From assembly GCF_011392115.1 (NCBI RefSeq), contig NZ_JAAJBT010000001.1:62001-126000 (forward strand): a stretch of 64,000 nt of DNA, in the 5' to 3' direction. The position numbers were made by a program, and so were the translations under genes. A model generated the notes under the pieces. The model was not told the origin of the DNA, made no database searches, and saw only the letters and a program-made list of their open reading frames with translations. This stretch comes from Flavobacterium difficile (GTDB taxonomy: Bacteria > Bacteroidota > Bacteroidia > Flavobacteriales > Flavobacteriaceae). Below are positions 16,798 through 24,065 of the stretch, one piece after another; position 1 is the first letter of the stretch; every line of letters begins with the position of its first letter.

Positions 16798-16825
16798 CAA
16801 AGATACAAAAATATTGTAATTACAA
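16798..16825 (-). promoter_or_regulatory. promoter for DUF177-rpmF
   Basis: On the minus strand TTG (16823-16825), a 17-nt spacer and TATCTTTG (16798-16805) match the Bacteroidetes -33/-7 consensus. A second TATTTTTG lies just upstream at 16806-16813. Confidence 0.6.
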
Positions 16826-16849
16826 TACTTTTCTTTGCTTTTTTTTAAA

Positions 16850-17899
16850 TTAAACTTTTCCTGAGGCTTTTTTCAAAGGATTGCTGGTTAGTTCTTTATA
16901 TTCGATCCTGTTTTTATAGATATCAATCGCACTATAAACCGCTTCTCTAAACGAACTTTCATTCGCTTTATTTTTTCCTGTAATGTCAAAACCTGTGCCG
17001 TGATCTGGCGAGGTTCTTACCTTGTTTAAACCTGCTGTAAAATTTACACCTTCACCAAAAGAAAGTGTTTTAAAAGGAATTAATCCTTGATCGTGATACA
17101 TGGCTACAACAGCATCAAAATTTTTATACTGGTTCGAGCCAAAAAAACTATCCGCTGAAAACGGACCAAAAACTTGGATGCCACTTTTAAAAATTTTCTC
17201 TAAACTTGGTTTCACAATTTCATCGTCTTCTTTTCCAATTACGCCATTATCACCACTATGAGGATTAAGTCCTAAAACTGCAATTTTAGGTTTGTTAATT
17301 TTAAAGTCTGCTTTCAAGCTGTTGTTGATGGTTGTTATTTTTTTCTCAATTAATTTCGAATTGATATGTTTTGATAATTCTGCAATAGGCACATGATCTG
17401 TTATTAAACCTACTTTTATGTCTTCATGAATCATAAGCATTAAAGCGTCTCCATCTAATTGTTCATTTAAAAAATCGGTATGACCTGCGAATTTATAATC
17501 TTCAGCTTGAATGTTATATTTGTTTATTGGTGCGGTAACTAATACGTCAACTTGATTGTTTTTCAAAGCATTTGTTGCTGCTTGAAATGATTTAATGGCG
17601 TATTTTCCAATTTCTTCATCTAACTTTCCACTTTCTAAATTCACACCTTCTCGCCATACATTTAGCACGTTTATTTTTCCGACTACAATTTGATCTATTT
17701 TATCAATTCCTTGTATGAAAGCATTTAAATGGTACGATTTTTTTAAAAACGAAACAATTTTAGCATTAGCAAAAATAACCGGCGTACATATTTCTAACAT
17801 TCTGGTGTCTTCAAATGTTTTTAATATTACTTCTGGTCCAATGCCGTTCATGTCACCAATAGAAACACCAACAATTATATTTTCTGAATGTTTTACCAT
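16850..17899 (-). CDS. pdxA: 4-hydroxythreonine-4-phosphate dehydrogenase
   Basis: PdxA oxidises 4-phosphohydroxy-L-threonine in pyridoxal 5'-phosphate synthesis. The 349-residue protein shows IGDMNGIGPEVILK at the start, LVTAPINK, AGHTDFLNEQ with a metal-binding His, MYHDQGLIPFK with a second, and SPDHGTGFDI with a third. It is divergent from ribE, giving a cofactor-biosynthesis pair sharing one 46-bp promoter region. Confidence 0.96.
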   Translation of the reverse strand: MVKHSENIIVGVSIGDMNGIGPEVILKTFEDTRMLEICTPVIFANAKIVSFLKKSYHLNAFIQGIDKIDQIVVGKINVLNVWREGVNLESGKLDEEIGKYAIKSFQAATNALKNNQVDVLVTAPINKYNIQAEDYKFAGHTDFLNEQLDGDALMLMIHEDIKVGLITDHVPIAELSKHINSKLIEKKITTINNSLKADFKINKPKIAVLGLNPHSGDNGVIGKEDDEIVKPSLEKIFKSGIQVFGPFSADSFFGSNQYKNFDAVVAMYHDQGLIPFKTLSFGEGVNFTAGLNKVRTSPDHGTGFDITGKNKANESSFREAVYSAIDIYKNRIEYKELTSNPLKKASGKV

Positions 17900-17910
17900 T
17901 TTTATTTCTT

Positions 17911-17918
17911 ATTTTTGA
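17911..17918 (+). promoter_or_regulatory. putative -7 element for ribE
   Basis: TATTTTTG matches TAnnTTTG, 27 nt before the ribE ATG. It lies within 4 bp of the opposing pdxA element. Confidence 0.5.
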
Positions 17919-17921
17919 TGC

Positions 17922-17929
17922 AAATTTAT
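17922..17929 (-). promoter_or_regulatory. putative -7 element for pdxA
   Basis: The minus strand reads TAAATTTG 22 nt upstream of the pdxA ATG. The two divergent elements are so close that RNA polymerase binding on one side may exclude the other. Confidence 0.5.
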
Positions 17930-17945
17930 AAAAATAAACCGTCAT

Positions 17946-18536
17946 ATGTTTACAGGTATCATAGAAACTCTTGGAATAATTTCAGATATTAAAAAAGATC
18001 AGGAAAATGTACACTTAACAATTCAAACAAATATTACAAATGAGTTGAAAATCGACCAGAGTGTAGCGCATAATGGTGTGTGTTTAACGGTTGTAGATTT
18101 ATTTGACAACAAACATGTTGTTACTGCAATAAAAGAAACAATTGATAAAACAACTTTAGGATCGTGGGAAATAGGTGACAAGGTTAATATTGAAAGAGCT
18201 ATGAAATTGGGCGACAGATTAGATGGGCATATTGTGCAAGGTCATGTAGATCAAACGGCAGTTTGTTCGAGTATTATTGATAAAGAGGGTAGTTGGGAGT
18301 ATACTTTCGAATACGATTCTTCTTTAAATAATATCACCATTGAAAAAGGTTCAATTACAGTAAATGGTACAAGTTTAACAGTTGTAAATTCTAAAAAAGA
18401 CAGTTTTAGTGTGGCAATTATCCCATATACATACGAAAACACTATTTTTCATACTTTTGAAATAGGTACAAAAGTGAATTTAGAATTTGATGTTGTAGGA
18501 AAATATATTGCCAAAATGTACGAACTTCAGAAATAA
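17946..18536 (+). CDS. ribE: riboflavin synthase, alpha chain
   Basis: Riboflavin synthase dismutates two lumazines to riboflavin. The 196-residue protein starts with the diagnostic MFTGIIE and has the two-barrel repeat: SVAHNGVCLTVV in the first half and GSITVNGTSLTVV in the second, with the linking MKLGDRLDGHIVQGHVD segment. No FMN riboswitch is visible in the short leader. The stop is 1 bp from the stop of the convergent type IX cargo gene. Confidence 0.96.
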   Translation: MFTGIIETLGIISDIKKDQENVHLTIQTNITNELKIDQSVAHNGVCLTVVDLFDNKHVVTAIKETIDKTTLGSWEIGDKVNIERAMKLGDRLDGHIVQGHVDQTAVCSSIIDKEGSWEYTFEYDSSLNNITIEKGSITVNGTSLTVVNSKKDSFSVAIIPYTYENTIFHTFEIGTKVNLEFDVVGKYIAKMYELQK

Positions 18537-18537
18537 A

Positions 18538-19803
18538 TTATTTTTTTATAATTTTTGAAGATTGTCTTCCGGTATTGTTGTGAAAATCGATAAAATAAGT
18601 TCCTGATGGATAAGGAAAGTCGAAAGTGTATTTTTTGACTCCAACAAAATTGATATCGTCCTTAATTAGTTTTTTAACTAATTTTCCATTGTTATCGTAC
18701 AAATCAATTAAAAGATGATCTTCGGCTAAAAAGTCTATTTCTATATTTAATTTGTCGGATAAAGGATTGGGTGAAACTTTGATGTTTAAGTTGATTCGAT
18801 CTTGCTCTTCAAAACTCGTATTTGATAGAGTAGAACTCATTTTGTATATTGTTGTACCACTGGCGTAGGCTGTATTTCCAACAAAAAATAATCTATTTAA
18901 ATTGCTACCAACTCCGGTGTTTGTCCAGGTTAAACCGCCATTAAAAGTTTCATAAAAACCAGTTGTGTGTCCGCCCATCCAACCATGGTTTTCATCTAAA
19001 AAGCCAACGGCTTGTACAATGGTTTCTGGAGCATTGGTGAAGGTCCATGTTATTCCTCCATCAGTGCTTTTTGCTAATCTTCCTGGGTTTGGAGCGACAG
19101 CTTCAACAGATCCGAAAATTACATTTTGGTTAGAATTTAAGATTTGAATTTTCCAAATATAATCTCCATTTGTTCCAGAGTTTAGTATTGGAGTCCAAGT
19201 AATTCCACCGTCAGTAGTTTTTAAGATAACGCCTCCAGTTGCATTGCTTCCAGAAACAAATCCGACATTTTCATTTATAAAATTAATATCTACTAAAGCA
19301 GTAGCGTAAGCAGACATGTCGATAAATTGCCATGTATTTCCACTGTCGGTTGATTTAATCACATGAGCTGGCGTAAAATAAGCGCCACATCCATAAACAG
19401 TTGAAGTTCCAACACAATCTAAACCGCAAATTGCTACTGGATTTGGAGTGATATTTGTTATTAAGTTCCAGGTGGTACCACCGTCTACAGTTTTGTAAAA
19501 TTTTTGATTTAAAGTTCCTAAGAAGCCAATATTTTCATCTAAAAATTCGATATTTCTAAAATAATGGGAACTTCCAAGCAAAGTACCTGAGGTTTGTAAT
19601 GTCCAATTAACACCACCATCTATGGTTTTGTAAACTGCCGAATAGTAGCCGTTAGCTGCCCATCCTAAATTTTCATTTAAGAAAAAAACATCATCAAAAC
19701 GTTGGTTGTTGCCATTCACTAAAATGGAAGTTAAAGGTTGCCAAGTTTGTGAAAGTGATAAATTTGAAACCAATATAAAGAGTAAAGTGAGCTTTTTCAT
19801 CAT
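18538..19803 (-). CDS. type IX-secreted BNR/YCF48-like beta-propeller protein
   Basis: This roughly 420-residue protein has a signal peptide, then repeated beta-propeller blades with the YCF48/BNR pattern (for example TIDGGVNWT, TVDGGTTWN, STDSGNTWQ, TTDGGITWT). It ends in a type A type IX sorting domain (about the last 75 residues: SPNPLSDKLNIEI, then VKKYTFDFPYPSGTYF and a basic end). It should cross the outer membrane through the Por/Spr system, of which SprE is encoded at 29.5 kb. A TTG codon lies one codon upstream; I chose the ATG. Function on the surface is unknown. Confidence 0.88.
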   Translation of the reverse strand: MMKKLTLLFILVSNLSLSQTWQPLTSILVNGNNQRFDDVFFLNENLGWAANGYYSAVYKTIDGGVNWTLQTSGTLLGSSHYFRNIEFLDENIGFLGTLNQKFYKTVDGGTTWNLITNITPNPVAICGLDCVGTSTVYGCGAYFTPAHVIKSTDSGNTWQFIDMSAYATALVDINFINENVGFVSGSNATGGVILKTTDGGITWTPILNSGTNGDYIWKIQILNSNQNVIFGSVEAVAPNPGRLAKSTDGGITWTFTNAPETIVQAVGFLDENHGWMGGHTTGFYETFNGGLTWTNTGVGSNLNRLFFVGNTAYASGTTIYKMSSTLSNTSFEEQDRINLNIKVSPNPLSDKLNIEIDFLAEDHLLIDLYDNNGKLVKKLIKDDINFVGVKKYTFDFPYPSGTYFIDFHNNTGRQSSKIIKK

Positions 19804-19820
19804 CAAGTATTTTGAAACAA

Positions 19821-19845
19821 AAAAAAACTCCTAATTAGGAGTTTT
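19821..19845 (-). terminator. terminator overlapping a stop codon
   Basis: A 22-bp perfect palindrome (19824-19845, centre CTAATTAG) is followed on the minus strand by a T-run. The stop codon of the mini-protein gene (19831-19833) lies inside it, so the last codons are part of the terminator stem. Confidence 0.8.
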
Positions 19846-20040
19846 CTTGTTATATATTTTTTGAGTAATAAAATATCCAGTTATCAACGCTATAAAAAAT
19901 AACACTACAACTCCGCTGTCTATAGGTAAACCTGGCGGCGGCGGCGCAGGCGGCGGCGGCGGTGGGCCAGCAGCAAACATTTGCACTGAACTTAAAGCCG
20001 TAACTATAAGAAAAAAGATTTGGGCAAAATTATTTTTCAT
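19831..20040 (-). CDS. polyproline mini-protein with PID-CTERM-like sorting tail
   Basis: This 69-residue protein is almost only sorting signals. A signal peptide (1-24, MFAAG) is followed by polyproline (P26-P31, A32, P33-P36), then G37-L38-P39-I40-D41-S42-G43, one hydrophobic helix (44-58) and a basic tail (QKIYNKK). This tripartite end looks like the flavobacterial PID-CTERM signal, which is thought to be recognised by an exosortase-like enzyme. That assignment is from pattern memory. The proline tract is encoded by GGCGGC-type repeats, far more GC-rich than the surroundings. No exosortase gene is in the window. Confidence 0.7.
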   Translation of the reverse strand: MKNNFAQIFFLIVTALSSVQMFAAGPPPPPPAPPPPGLPIDSGVVVLFFIALITGYFITQKIYNKKTPN

Positions 20041-20131
20041 GTTATTTTTGTTTTTTTTAACAATTGATTTTACGAAAATATAAAATAAATTGATAAAAGC
20101 AATTAATTTTTACTTTTTTTTTAAAAAAAAG

Positions 20132-20205
20132 TGGTCCCACCTGGGCTCGAACCAGGGACCACCTGATTATGAGTCAGGTGCTCTAACCAACTGAGCTATA
20201 GGACC
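20132..20205 (-). tRNA. tRNA with CAU anticodon (Ile2 or elongator Met)
   Basis: A full 74-nt cloverleaf reads on the minus strand: acceptor GGTCCTA/TGGGACC, D arm with AGCTCAGTTGGTTAGAGC, anticodon arm CCTGA-CTCATAA-TCAGG, and T arm with GGTTCGAGCCC. CCA is not encoded. The CAU anticodon fits elongator Met or the lysidine-modified Ile2. The acceptor stem has C4-G69 and C5-G68, which are TilS determinants in E. coli tRNA-Ile2 and absent from E. coli tRNA-Met, so Ile2 is a real possibility. A T-run follows the 3' end. Confidence 0.93.
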
Positions 20206-20218
20206 AGTTTTGAGAGTG

Positions 20219-20250
20219 CAATATTAAGGCTTATTTGTTTTAGGTGCAAA
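20219..20250 (-). promoter_or_regulatory. putative tRNA promoter
   Basis: On the minus strand TTTG (20247-20250), a 20-nt spacer and TAATATTG (20219-20226) resemble the -33/-7 pair, ending about 14 nt before the mature tRNA 5' end. Confidence 0.4.
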
Positions 20251-20291
20251 TTTTTTTTAAAAGATATTTTAAAATTAACGATAACTTATTG

Positions 20292-20696
20292 TTAAATAGG
20301 AATTTCTTGACACAGTTCTATTAAGACTCCATTTGTACTTTTTGGATGTAAAAATGCTACCAATTTATTATCTGCTCCTTTTTTTGGAATCTCATTTAGA
20401 ACTGTAAATCCTTCATTTTTAAGACGTTCTATTTCTGTATGTATGTCTTCAACATCAAAAGCAATATGATGAATCCCTTCTCCTTTTTTCTCTAAAAATT
20501 TAGCAATTGGGCTATTTTCGTTAGTAGCTTCTAATAATTCAATTTTATTTGGACCACACATAAAAAAGGAGGTTTTTACACCTTCACTTTCTACTTCTTC
20601 TATTTTGTATGCAGGCTGTCCAAAAAGTTTTGAAAATAACGCGTTTGAATTTTCTAAATCGTGAACTGCAATACCAATATGTTCTATTTTTCTCAT
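20292..20696 (-). CDS. mce: methylmalonyl-CoA epimerase
   Basis: This 134-residue protein has the glyoxalase/VOC fold. MRKIEHIGIAVHDLENS opens the first module with the metal-binding His, and GEGIHHIAFDVEDI carries the second; KIELLEATNENSPIAKFLEKKG and NGVLIELCQ match the epimerase group. It interconverts the R and S forms of methylmalonyl-CoA, linking propionyl-CoA and succinyl-CoA metabolism. A longer frame extends 39 codons upstream, but MRKIEHIG behind a -7 element is the natural start. It is divergent from rbfA. Confidence 0.93.
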   Translation of the reverse strand: MRKIEHIGIAVHDLENSNALFSKLFGQPAYKIEEVESEGVKTSFFMCGPNKIELLEATNENSPIAKFLEKKGEGIHHIAFDVEDIHTEIERLKNEGFTVLNEIPKKGADNKLVAFLHPKSTNGVLIELCQEIPI

Positions 20697-20715
20697 TTGA
20701 ATAAATATTAAAGTG

Positions 20716-20723
20716 CAAAAATA
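20716..20723 (-). promoter_or_regulatory. putative -7 element for mce
   Basis: The minus strand reads TATTTTTG 19 nt upstream of the mce ATG. Confidence 0.5.
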
Positions 20724-20767
20724 ATCATTCAAAAACGTATTTGTGTTTATTTTGTATCTAAAAATTG

Positions 20768-20775
20768 TATTTTTG
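20768..20775 (+). promoter_or_regulatory. putative -7 element for rbfA, near-leaderless
   Basis: TATTTTTG ends only 4 nt before the rbfA ATG at 20780. Transcription from it would start at or within a few bases of the start codon, giving a leaderless message. Confidence 0.5.
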
Positions 20776-20779
20776 CCAA

Positions 20780-21172
20780 ATGGAAACAAACAGACAAAAA
20801 AAAATTGGCGCATTATTGCAAACAGATTTAGTAGATATTTTACAAGGTGAGATTAGAAGAAACGCTATTTCTAACCTAATCATTTCTGTTTCAAAAGTAA
20901 ATGTAACTTCAGATTTATCAATAGCAAAGGTTTATTTAAGTGTATTTCCTTCAGAAAAAGGACCAGAATTGTTAGCTGCCATTAAAACAAATGCACCTTT
21001 AATTAAACATGACTTATCTCAAAGAGTGAAATTACAGTTACGCCGTGTGCCTAATTTAATTTTCTTTATTGATGATAGTTTAGATTATATCGAAAAAATT
21101 GACAACGCCCTTTCTGGAAAAGAAAATCCAATTGAAAATCCAGATTTATTAGAAAAAAGAAAAAAATCGTAA
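20780..21172 (+). CDS. rbfA: 30S ribosome-binding factor
   Basis: RbfA assists late maturation of the 30S subunit and 16S rRNA 5' end. The 130-residue protein begins METNRQKKIGALLQTDLVDIL and contains the KH-like core (SVSKVNVTSDLSIAKVYLSV) and RRVPNLIFFIDDSLDY, all typical. A frame extension to 20765 would add five residues but would start inside the -7 element, so the ATG at 20780 is preferred. The permease gene starts 1 bp after its stop, indicating cotranscription. Confidence 0.95.
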   Translation: METNRQKKIGALLQTDLVDILQGEIRRNAISNLIISVSKVNVTSDLSIAKVYLSVFPSEKGPELLAAIKTNAPLIKHDLSQRVKLQLRRVPNLIFFIDDSLDYIEKIDNALSGKENPIENPDLLEKRKKS

Positions 21173-21173
21173 A

Positions 21174-22373
21174 TTGAATTTTCCGTTTTACATAGCCAAA
21201 AGATACGCTTTTAGTTTGTCTAAAACTACCGCAATAAATATTATTACTTTTATTGCATCTTTCGGAATTATTGTTGGAGCTATGGCACTTTTTGTAGTGC
21301 TTTCTGTATTTAGTGGCTTACGAGATTTTAGTTTGAGTTTCACTAATGCTACAGATCCAGATTTAAGAATTGAAACACTAAATGGTAAGTCTTTTTTCAT
21401 TTCTGAATCTCAAGAAAATCAGTTAAAAACATCAAAAAATTTCACAAAATACACTAAAATTGTAGAAGAACGTGCGTTGTTTTACTATAAAAACAAGGAG
21501 CACATTGCCTATTTAAAAGGTGTTGATGCTAATTTCATTAAAGTCAACGGATTCGGTAAATTTTTATATGCTGGGAATTGGTTAGAACCAAATACCAATC
21601 AAGTAGTTGTAGGTTCTGGAATCTCTAGGAAATTAGCTTTAGGTCTTTTCGACTTCAATAATATATTAGAAGTATATGTTCCAAAACCTGGTTCGGGTAT
21701 GATCGAAAATCCTGAAGACGACTTTAATAAAGCGCCATTACTGACATCTGGAATTTTTCAAGTTAGTGAAGATATTGATGAAAAATATATTTTTACTGGG
21801 ATGCCCTTAGCGCAAAGTTTATTAAATTATAAACCCAATCAGTTAACGTATATTGATTTTAAATTGGCGCCAAATATTTCCGAATCAGATGCTATTGAAA
21901 CTATTAATAAAATATTTCCCAATCAGGTAAAGGTTAAAAACAGAGCCCAATTGAACGACGCTTTGTATAAAATGCTAAATACGGAAAACATTGCAGTGTA
22001 TCTTATTTTTACTTTAGTAATTATCATCGCTTTATTCAATCTAATTGGTGCGATTATTATGATGATTATTGAAAAGAAAAGCAATTTGAAAACGTTGTAT
22101 AATTTAGGAACTGAAATTAAATATCTAAAAAATATTTTTTTATTTCAAGGAAATATCATATCTGTTTTTGGTGGAATATTGGGTTTGATTTTAGGGATTA
22201 TTGTAGTGTTAATTCAACAACAATTTGAATTAATTATGATTACGCCAACACTAGCCTATCCAGTAGTTTTCGAAGCAAAAAATATTTTAATCGTACTGTT
22301 CACTATCGTGGTTTTAGGTTTTATTGCATCTAAAATAGCAAGTAGTACAGTATCTAAGAAGTTACTAGAATGA
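21174..22373 (+). CDS. LolC/LolE-type ABC transporter permease
   Basis: This 399-residue protein starts at a TTG 1 bp after rbfA. It has the LolC/E-FtsX architecture: TM1 (about 20-45), a large periplasmic domain (about 50-265) and three C-terminal TM helices (about 275-300, 325-350, 365-385). LolC/E proteins extract lipoproteins from the inner membrane with the LolD ATPase, which is not in the window. The rbfA-permease pairing is common in Flavobacteriia. Family-level assignment is solid; lipoprotein export is inferred. Confidence 0.88.
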   Translation: MNFPFYIAKRYAFSLSKTTAINIITFIASFGIIVGAMALFVVLSVFSGLRDFSLSFTNATDPDLRIETLNGKSFFISESQENQLKTSKNFTKYTKIVEERALFYYKNKEHIAYLKGVDANFIKVNGFGKFLYAGNWLEPNTNQVVVGSGISRKLALGLFDFNNILEVYVPKPGSGMIENPEDDFNKAPLLTSGIFQVSEDIDEKYIFTGMPLAQSLLNYKPNQLTYIDFKLAPNISESDAIETINKIFPNQVKVKNRAQLNDALYKMLNTENIAVYLIFTLVIIIALFNLIGAIIMMIIEKKSNLKTLYNLGTEIKYLKNIFLFQGNIISVFGGILGLILGIIVVLIQQQFELIMITPTLAYPVVFEAKNILIVLFTIVVLGFIASKIASSTVSKKLLE

Positions 22374-22888
22374 TGAAAAAAGTAGTTTTTATATGTTTTG
22401 GATTGTTTTTACTTGGATGTAAATCTGTGCAACCAAAAAGTAGTGAAAAATCTAAATCAGAAATTAATTTTGTTTTGAATAATTGGCATCAAGCTGCTGC
22501 TGAAACGAATTTCAATAATTATTTCAATACTATGGCAGATGATGCGATTTTTATCGGAACGGATGCAACAGAAAACTGGAACAAACAAGAATTTATAAAA
22601 TTTGCCAAACCTTTTTTTGATAAAGGGAAAGCATGGAATTTTACAGCTTTAGAAAGAAATATTTATTTTTCATCCGATTTGAAAACAGCTTGGTTTGATG
22701 AATTATTAAATACACAAATGAAAATATGTCGGGGAAGTGGCGTTTTAGTTCTTGATGAAAATGGGAATTGGAAAATCAAACAATATGTGTTGTCTATGAC
22801 GATTCCTAATGAAAATACAAATGAAGTAGTTAAAATAAAATCTTTTCTCGAAGATCAACTTATAGAAAAACAAAAAAATAATAATTAA
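22370..22888 (+). CDS. SnoaL/DUF4440-like lipoprotein
   Basis: The 172-residue product starts with a lipoprotein signal (GLFLLGCKS) and has an NTF2-like fold: a first helix (INFVLNNWHQAAAETNFNNYFNTMADDAIFIGTDA) and later strands GSGVLVLDENGNWKIKQYVLS. The pattern fits SnoaL-like or DUF4440 domains, which bind small molecules; no substrate can be named. It overlaps the end of the permease gene by 4 bp (ATGA), showing translational coupling, and ends in a clear terminator. Confidence 0.85.
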   Translation: MMKKVVFICFGLFLLGCKSVQPKSSEKSKSEINFVLNNWHQAAAETNFNNYFNTMADDAIFIGTDATENWNKQEFIKFAKPFFDKGKAWNFTALERNIYFSSDLKTAWFDELLNTQMKICRGSGVLVLDENGNWKIKQYVLSMTIPNENTNEVVKIKSFLEDQLIEKQKNNN

Positions 22889-22912
22889 ATCCCAGTTTTG
22901 GGATTTTTTTTT
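22887..22912 (+). terminator. intrinsic terminator after rbfA-permease-lipoprotein
   Basis: AATCCCA pairs with TGGGATT around a 4-nt loop, followed by a run of T. The stop codon overlaps the start of the stem. Confidence 0.85.
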
Positions 22913-22975
22913 GTTTTAAAAAAAACCGTGTTTCAATTTTTCTCGTATATGATACTAAACTAATACGAAAAAATT

Positions 22976-23404
22976 ATGAAGATTAACAAAAAAATTAAAA
23001 TTATTCTGCTTTCCATATTCGGGATTGCCTTCTTGCTTTTTGCCATATTGGTGTATCATATTGCCAATGCCAGACCAATCGAAAATGCCACTATTCAAAT
23101 TAGTCGCATAGATTTTGATAAACCTTTCGACTCCTTATCTACAGAAAAAGTAAAAAAACATTTATTATCTATTGATGGAGTGAAAAGCGACATTATTGTG
23201 AAAAATAACGTGGTTGTTTATTTTCATGATAACAGATTGGCAGATTCCAAAAAAGTTTTCAATCAATTGATGAAAAAAGACAATTATAAAGCGTCACGTT
23301 TTGTTTTACCTGCTAGTCTTGCCAATAAACAAGTATGTCCTGTTATACAAAAGGATGGACTTAGTTATAAGTTTACCAAATTCGTTCAATCTGTTTTTAA
23401 TTAA
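22976..23404 (+). CDS. membrane-anchored HMA-like protein
   Basis: This 142-residue protein has a basic N-terminus, one transmembrane helix (about 8-30) and a small alpha/beta domain (about 38-105). The domain has the spacing of a heavy-metal-associated ferredoxin-like fold (SLSTEKVKKHLLSIDGVKSD, then IIVKNNVVVYF) but lacks the usual CxxC; a single Cys occurs near residue 122 in KQVCPVI. It sits 18 bp ahead of the globin-like lipoprotein and is separated from the permease group by a terminator, so the two probably form their own unit. Confidence 0.65.
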   Translation: MKINKKIKIILLSIFGIAFLLFAILVYHIANARPIENATIQISRIDFDKPFDSLSTEKVKKHLLSIDGVKSDIIVKNNVVVYFHDNRLADSKKVFNQLMKKDNYKASRFVLPASLANKQVCPVIQKDGLSYKFTKFVQSVFN

Positions 23405-23422
23405 TCTTTAAATATTTTTACT

Positions 23423-24013
23423 ATGACCAAATTTTCAAAATCATCGATTTTAGCCTTGTTTTTAGGTGCTTTATTGATGACATCATGTAATGATGATGAC
23501 ACAGTTGCTGCAACGCCAGAAAAACCTTCAATCTACGCGAGATTAGGTGGGACTACACTAGTAGCTGATCCAGACAATGCTGGACAAATGATTGAACAAG
23601 GTAGATTAAGCTACAGAAAAGTAGTTAACACTACTGTAGGCTTAATAGTAGCTGATGTACAAAACGGTGCTTCAGGAAACTTAGGCGCACATTTCGCACC
23701 AGTATTAGGTGAAGTTGGTGCAGGTAACACTACAAATTTAGGTATTTTAGTGGACAACTTAACTGACTTTTTCTCTTTCAATACAGGAGGAACAAATCCA
23801 GTTAACACGTATTCAGGATTAGACATGGTAAATGCTCACAACCCTGCAACAAACCCAAGAATGGGAGTGAAATCAACAAACGCAAACTACGATAAATTTG
23901 TAGGTTATGTTGGAGCAGCTGCTGTTCAAAATGGCGTACCAGCTAACTCAGAATTATTTACTGATGTAGTTGCGGTTTTAGAGTCTTTAAGAGCTCCAAT
24001 CGTACAGCAATAA
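23423..24013 (+). CDS. truncated-hemoglobin-like lipoprotein
   Basis: The N-terminus is a lipoprotein signal (LLMTSCNDDD, Cys22) typical of surface lipoproteins. The mature part aligns by eye with group 1 truncated hemoglobins: PSIYARLGG at 35-43, a central helix (LVDNLTDFFSF), YSGLDMVNAH with His139 at the proximal heme ligand position, and NYDKFVGYVGAAAVQNGVP to the end. Truncated hemoglobins are normally cytoplasmic, so a lipid-anchored extracytoplasmic form is unusual. Heme or gas binding is inferred. Codons look richer in C than in neighbouring genes. A bidirectional terminator follows. Confidence 0.7.
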   Translation: MTKFSKSSILALFLGALLMTSCNDDDTVAATPEKPSIYARLGGTTLVADPDNAGQMIEQGRLSYRKVVNTTVGLIVADVQNGASGNLGAHFAPVLGEVGAGNTTNLGILVDNLTDFFSFNTGGTNPVNTYSGLDMVNAHNPATNPRMGVKSTNANYDKFVGYVGAAAVQNGVPANSELFTDVVAVLESLRAPIVQQ

Positions 24014-24037
24014 GTTTTATTAAAATGTAAGCAAAAG

Positions 24038-24065
24038 AAAAGCTACCCATTGGGTAGCTTTTTTT
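24038..24065. terminator. bidirectional terminator
   Basis: AAAAGCTACCCA pairs with TGGGTAGCTTTT, with a T-run on the plus strand. It lies between the globin-like gene and the convergent threonine dehydrogenase, whose stop (24064) overlaps it. Confidence 0.85.

Noticed and set aside
17900..17945. A possible FMN riboswitch before ribE.
   Set aside because: The gap to pdxA is only 46 bp, too short for an RFN element of over 100 nt.
23611..23826. 71-codon antisense frame inside the globin-like gene.
   Set aside because: Proline/Lys-rich composition follows from the codons of the sense strand; no start context or homology signal.
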